Positions 60,204-64,000 of a DNA stretch of 64,000 bases are shown piece after piece (the first letter of the stretch is position 1; every line of letters begins with the position of its first letter). The notes under the pieces were generated by a model. The model saw only the letters and a program-made list of their open reading frames with translations, was not told the origin of the DNA and ran no database searches. The translations under genes and the position numbers were made by a program. Source of the stretch: Aphrophora alni (lineage: Eukaryota; Arthropoda; Insecta; Hemiptera; Aphrophoridae); assembly GCA_963513935.1 (NCBI GenBank), contig OY740776.1, positions 11,624,724-11,688,723 of the forward strand, in the 5' to 3' direction.

Positions 60204-61065
60204 GTGATACTTATATCTATATCGGTGATAGGCTTTGAATGAACGTATGTGATGATGGACGATGATTTTACAATATTCTGAATAATAGAAGGAACCAATT
60301 ATTGATTAAGAGTCAGTTGATCTGTATGTACTTTATTTTTTTACGGTTTATAGTTTATGAGCACAAGATGGTATTGTTTAAAATAAAACAAACCTATCCC
60401 CTGGATAAGACTCCTTGATCTACCAATACAATTTAACATTTCCTACAAAACTCAAAAGATCAACTTTTGTGTGTTGCATTTATATATCTTGTATTTACAT
60501 TGTATGATGTGGCTGGGTACGTACCATGATGACCCCCTTCAACGTATTACAATTTATATTGATAACAAATCAATATACGCAGTAATAATTCAGCAGGAAC
60601 GTCTTGCTGGATTAATTACAACCACGTGTTTTCTAAACTACTATTTGGTGATTTAAGAATGTTTTTCTTTTAAAATTAATAAATCAATGAGAATTCTATT
60701 TTATAAAGCAATTTACAAAATAAATCAAATCTAAAATTCCCCCTTCTAAGAGAAAAGAGATGATATTGCATAATATAAGGGATGCAGTTAAAGCCCAAAG
60801 GCGGTGGACTATTGGATTTGTATAGCCGTATCTTAGTCATCCCTTGCTTCTGTTACACCCTTCCGGTTTGTTATATATTTAGAGGGTGGCAGTGCAAAGC
60901 TTTATCAACTTCAAGTTACTTGATTCAACAACATAACTTACAGATATTGTTGGAAAGATGAAAGCCAGCTTTGACAAGTTGTTGGGCAACAAGGCGTGGT
61001 TTAGGAGTCGTGATATTGATATTTTATGAACTTTGTAGTTTAACAGCTTTCGCTATATACGAGAA

Positions 61066-61068
<3 letters not shown>
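60204..61068. other. no gene seen
   Basis: AT-rich unique DNA; one 61-codon frame without similarity. Confidence 0.4.

Positions 61069-61121
<53 letters not shown>
61069..61121. repeat. (TA)n microsatellite
   Basis: An uninterrupted TA run of about 53 bases. Confidence 0.97.
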
Positions 61122-61127
<6 letters not shown>

Positions 61128-61294
61128 TAATGCCTCCCCCCTTCACATATTTCTTACTCTTACTTAAGTTCTTTTGAATATTCTTTGTATACTATTAATT
61201 TGCGCGAAGTTAACACTCGATGTACCAGTTTTCTATTTCTTGTAAGGGTGTGGTAATCTTGAGGGGCGGATCTACTACTTTTTAAATGAAGTTT

Positions 61295-61775
61295 ATACTA
61301 CTATCAAACGAGGAATGTGGCTGAACTAAGGGTCGCCTCACTCTGAGGCATACAGGCGCGCAGAGTATTTGGATTGGCCGGTACCTGCCGTGGGCCACCC
61401 GCATGAGTTACCTACTGTGCTTCACTTGATCAAACTTTCATTTGATATTTTAAAAAAATGTAATATATTTTTATTCTATATTGTATTACAAGAAAAATGA
61501 GATCAAAGAATATATAATTTACTTTGAGATCAAAAACAACAATGTATGCTACAAAATTAATGACGGTATGATATGACTAATAAGTGTGAATAAACATTTT
61601 TGATTTTCGACTATAATTCAGTAAATTATACATTGTTTGGTCTCATTTTTTTTTATATAATTATGTGTAGAATAAAAATATATCGTAGATTTTATTTTCA
61701 AATATCAAATAAATTATAATTTTATAATGAGACCCAAAAGTGACTCATACCAGTAGGTCACCGGAGACCAGCCGT
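61295..61775. mobile_element. long-inverted-repeat DNA element, compact copy
   Basis: Left arm about 61385-61515 (GGCCACCCGCATGAGTTACC ... ACAAGAAAAATGAGATCAAA) and right arm about 61620-61760 (TTTGGTCTCATTTTTTTTTA ... GACTCATACCAGTAGGTCAC) are inverted copies of each other around a loop of about 100 bases. Same family as 16790-18185 and the solo arm at 19010-19250. No transposase; a non-autonomous foldback-like element. Confidence 0.75.
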
Positions 61776-61789
61776 ATTCCCAGTATGAT

Positions 61790-61880
61790 TCTAGTATAGG
61801 GTTAAATCACTCTCCTGTCAGGTCTCTCTTGACCAACTCTTGTTATCTTCCTACACCGACACTATTATATTGGAGTGATC
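61790..61880 (-). repeat. family C copy
   Basis: CTCTTGACCAACTCTTGTTA is the reverse complement of the family C signature. It directly abuts the inverted-repeat element. Confidence 0.6.
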
Positions 61881-62054
61881 GGGGTATTTATGTTATTTTC
61901 TGAAATTTTTAATGAGGGTATGATGACCGATAATTTTTTTATTTTAACAAACAATATTATCGTGATAAATTTTGGAAGTTATAAATTAAATATTCAATTT
62001 CTTTATTAACAATGCAATTATTACTTTTATCTGTTTAAAATTGTTTCCTTGGGA

Positions 62055-62420
62055 ACCTTTTTCAAAGTTTTTTTTCCATATACGTAGTTTTATGTGAAGG
62101 GTTAAAAAATGGATTAATTCGTTCTGAGGTTCCCTTAGTCCAAATCAGTGCCTTTTAAAAAGGTGTATGTAGAGCGCTTTACAACACAAATTTGGTTTGG
62201 GCTTATTTTGAACACATATCGGGTATTTTTTTTTGAAAGTTTATTTGTAGGTAGCTGTCACCTAAGAAAAGATAATTATGTAAAATTATGATTTTGTCAA
62301 AATCGGTTTTAACAGTTTTGATAAATTAGATTTATTTAAGAACCCAAACAAAATGTTAAAGTCCCAATAACTCAAAATAGGCCAGGTCGTTAGTTAACAA
62401 GAAAACATTAGTCGTCGCGG
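62055..62420 (+). repeat. dispersed family A copy
   Basis: CATATACGTAGTTTTATGTG, then GTCAAAATCGGTTTTAACAG, then ACAAGAAAACATTAGTCGTC, in family order. Confidence 0.7.
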
Positions 62421-64000
62421 GATGCTTGGCAGAGATGTGAAACATCAAAATTCATTTTTATGAAAAGTATGTAAAAGAAAAATAGTATTTGAAGGAAATA
62501 ATAATGAAAATAAACAAACGTTTAGATTTTTGTAAATAAAACGATTATTATATTTTCCAAAAAAAGAAATATATAATTTTAAATATTGTCAGTAATAGTA
62601 ATTGTCTCTGATGATATTAAAGTGACAATTGGTTGATGATAACTGAAATATGCGACGAAAGTGTATCTAATGAATACTCCTTCTATTGTCGTTCCAATAT
62701 CTAGCTGTAGATTCTCTTGGGTTGTTATTAATATGCAACTGAAATTCTTCTTTAAGGAATGAAATCAGTGGCATATTTTCATCTTTTACAAAATTCATAT
62801 TAAAGATTCTGTTATAAGCAAAATCATAACCTAATAAACACGTAGGTCTAAGTACTTTGGTTATTACAACAACTTCATCTAATTGTTGACCGATAGTTCC
62901 TTATAATTATTGAAAATAACATACTAACTAAAATACTTACATATTTTTACACATGTATTCATAAAGAACAAACAAAACTCCACATTAAAATCAAAATATT
63001 TTCAACAATGCATCTTACTCTGCACGCTACTCGTGGCGCAGAGAGGTACTACATTAAACGTTTGACCATCCATAGCGACGCTACGTAAGAGTCGCTCTTA
63101 CTGTCGTACCTCTGCAGTAGATGTTTCACATTAAAAATAAATCGGCCATGGGTTGTTATAAAATACGTCGCTACTGGTATCGTTCAAATGCGAAAAATGA
63201 AAACACGTGCTAAATAGTAATAAAAATAATATTACCGTTCAATCTTTTATTCCAATATATAATTTTTATTATTATTATTTTTTTTTTCAAAATCGGCACC
63301 CACGTTTCATTTGCACCTTTTGATCGGTAACTACTGAACTGACATTTTTGGACATGGTTAATTTTATTTAGTATCGGACACGGGTGATTACGATGTTTTG
63401 TATAACGTTATTGTACGATTTAGTTTTCTTCCTTTAATATTTAAGTCGTGTTTCTAACTGTGAGGATGACCAGCAAGGATAGAATTTCCACTTCAGACTT
63501 TCGCCATTAATTGTAAAATTCTTTGATAGTTAAAATATAAACTTTGCCACTACATTGCGATAAAATGCTCAACAACATTTGAAATACACAGTTTGATAGC
63601 AGGGTTGAAAATGTCATTACAAGGAATAAGCGATTTAAGCTGCACCCTTAAGCAACGTAGGAGATTTCAACGTTTACTTAGTAATTCCTACCCTTAAGGA
63701 AGGGTTAAATTTCTAATAAATATTGACATTCACTAATTCTCTATAATCCCTTGACTTTAATTTAATTCAATCAGACAAAATGGCGTCTAGCATGTCACGG
63801 GTACTATATCTAAATTGCAGAGATTTGTAGACTTGGTTTAATAAAAGTTTACTTTTGTTGATAAAGTTGAGGTCTTTATTATTTTACCTTTTTCAATCTC
63901 CAGTCTTGAAATTACTTGGATCTTTTAACTTAAACACTTTAAAAAATGAAAACAAATTTATATAATAAGATAGTGTTGTATTTAGACATATCTCTATATA
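62421..64000. other. no gene recognised
   Basis: AT-rich DNA. A GGCGCAGAGAGGTACTAC stretch near 63034 and a GAAATCTCC-like segment near 63660 have no evident meaning. The window ends without a gene. Confidence 0.4.

Overview
The window looks like repeat-dominated, AT-rich, intergenic DNA from an arthropod, most likely an insect. The supporting signs are interstitial (TTAGG)n-type repeats (the ancestral insect telomere motif), mariner-type and P-superfamily DNA transposons, R1- and jockey-like non-LTR retrotransposon fragments, and no compact operon-like gene organisation. A hemipteran is a plausible guess, but that is inference. I found no intact host gene, tRNA, rRNA or CRISPR array. Nearly everything that can be assigned is satellite DNA or mobile-element material.

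Layout: 1-8163 is a 70-bp satellite array cut by the window edge, with nested higher-order repeats. 8164-10174 is AT-rich DNA with fragments of a dispersed family (called family A here). 10175-14215 is a second satellite with alternating 126/127-bp units. 14216-31700 is a mosaic of family A, two smaller dispersed families (B and C), a long-inverted-repeat element, a decayed mariner-like transposase, LINE scraps and inverted repeats. 31700-34110 holds an R1-like LINE fragment, a mariner pseudogene and a near-perfect inverted repeat. 34110-39000 is largely featureless AT-rich DNA. 39000-44400 has more family A, a transposase remnant, a LINE 3' end with poly(A) tail and two minor tandem repeats.

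44409-48532 is the clearest mobile element: a 4.1-kb P-superfamily transposon with 33-bp terminal inverted repeats and 7-bp target duplications. It carries a long intact open frame for the C-terminal part of a P/THAP9-like transposase. Its internally deleted derivative, a 456-bp MITE, lies at 59748-60203 with its own target duplication.

48915-56705 forms a very large inverted structure: two arrays of one ~156-160-bp satellite in opposite orientation around a ~3-kb centre with a 28-bp minisatellite and a ~315-bp GA/G-rich purine tract. Most monomers carry an RFX X-box-like palindrome.

The least expected signal is a set of four short motifs (24104-24146, 30993-31032, 33981-34025 on the minus strand, 58994-59036). 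Each matches the conserved core and three-stem layout of a minimal type I hammerhead ribozyme, with different but complementary stem I and stem III sequences. Two of them lie inside long inverted repeats. They fit ribozymes carried by Penelope-like or similar retroelements, although no matching reverse transcriptase is visible here.
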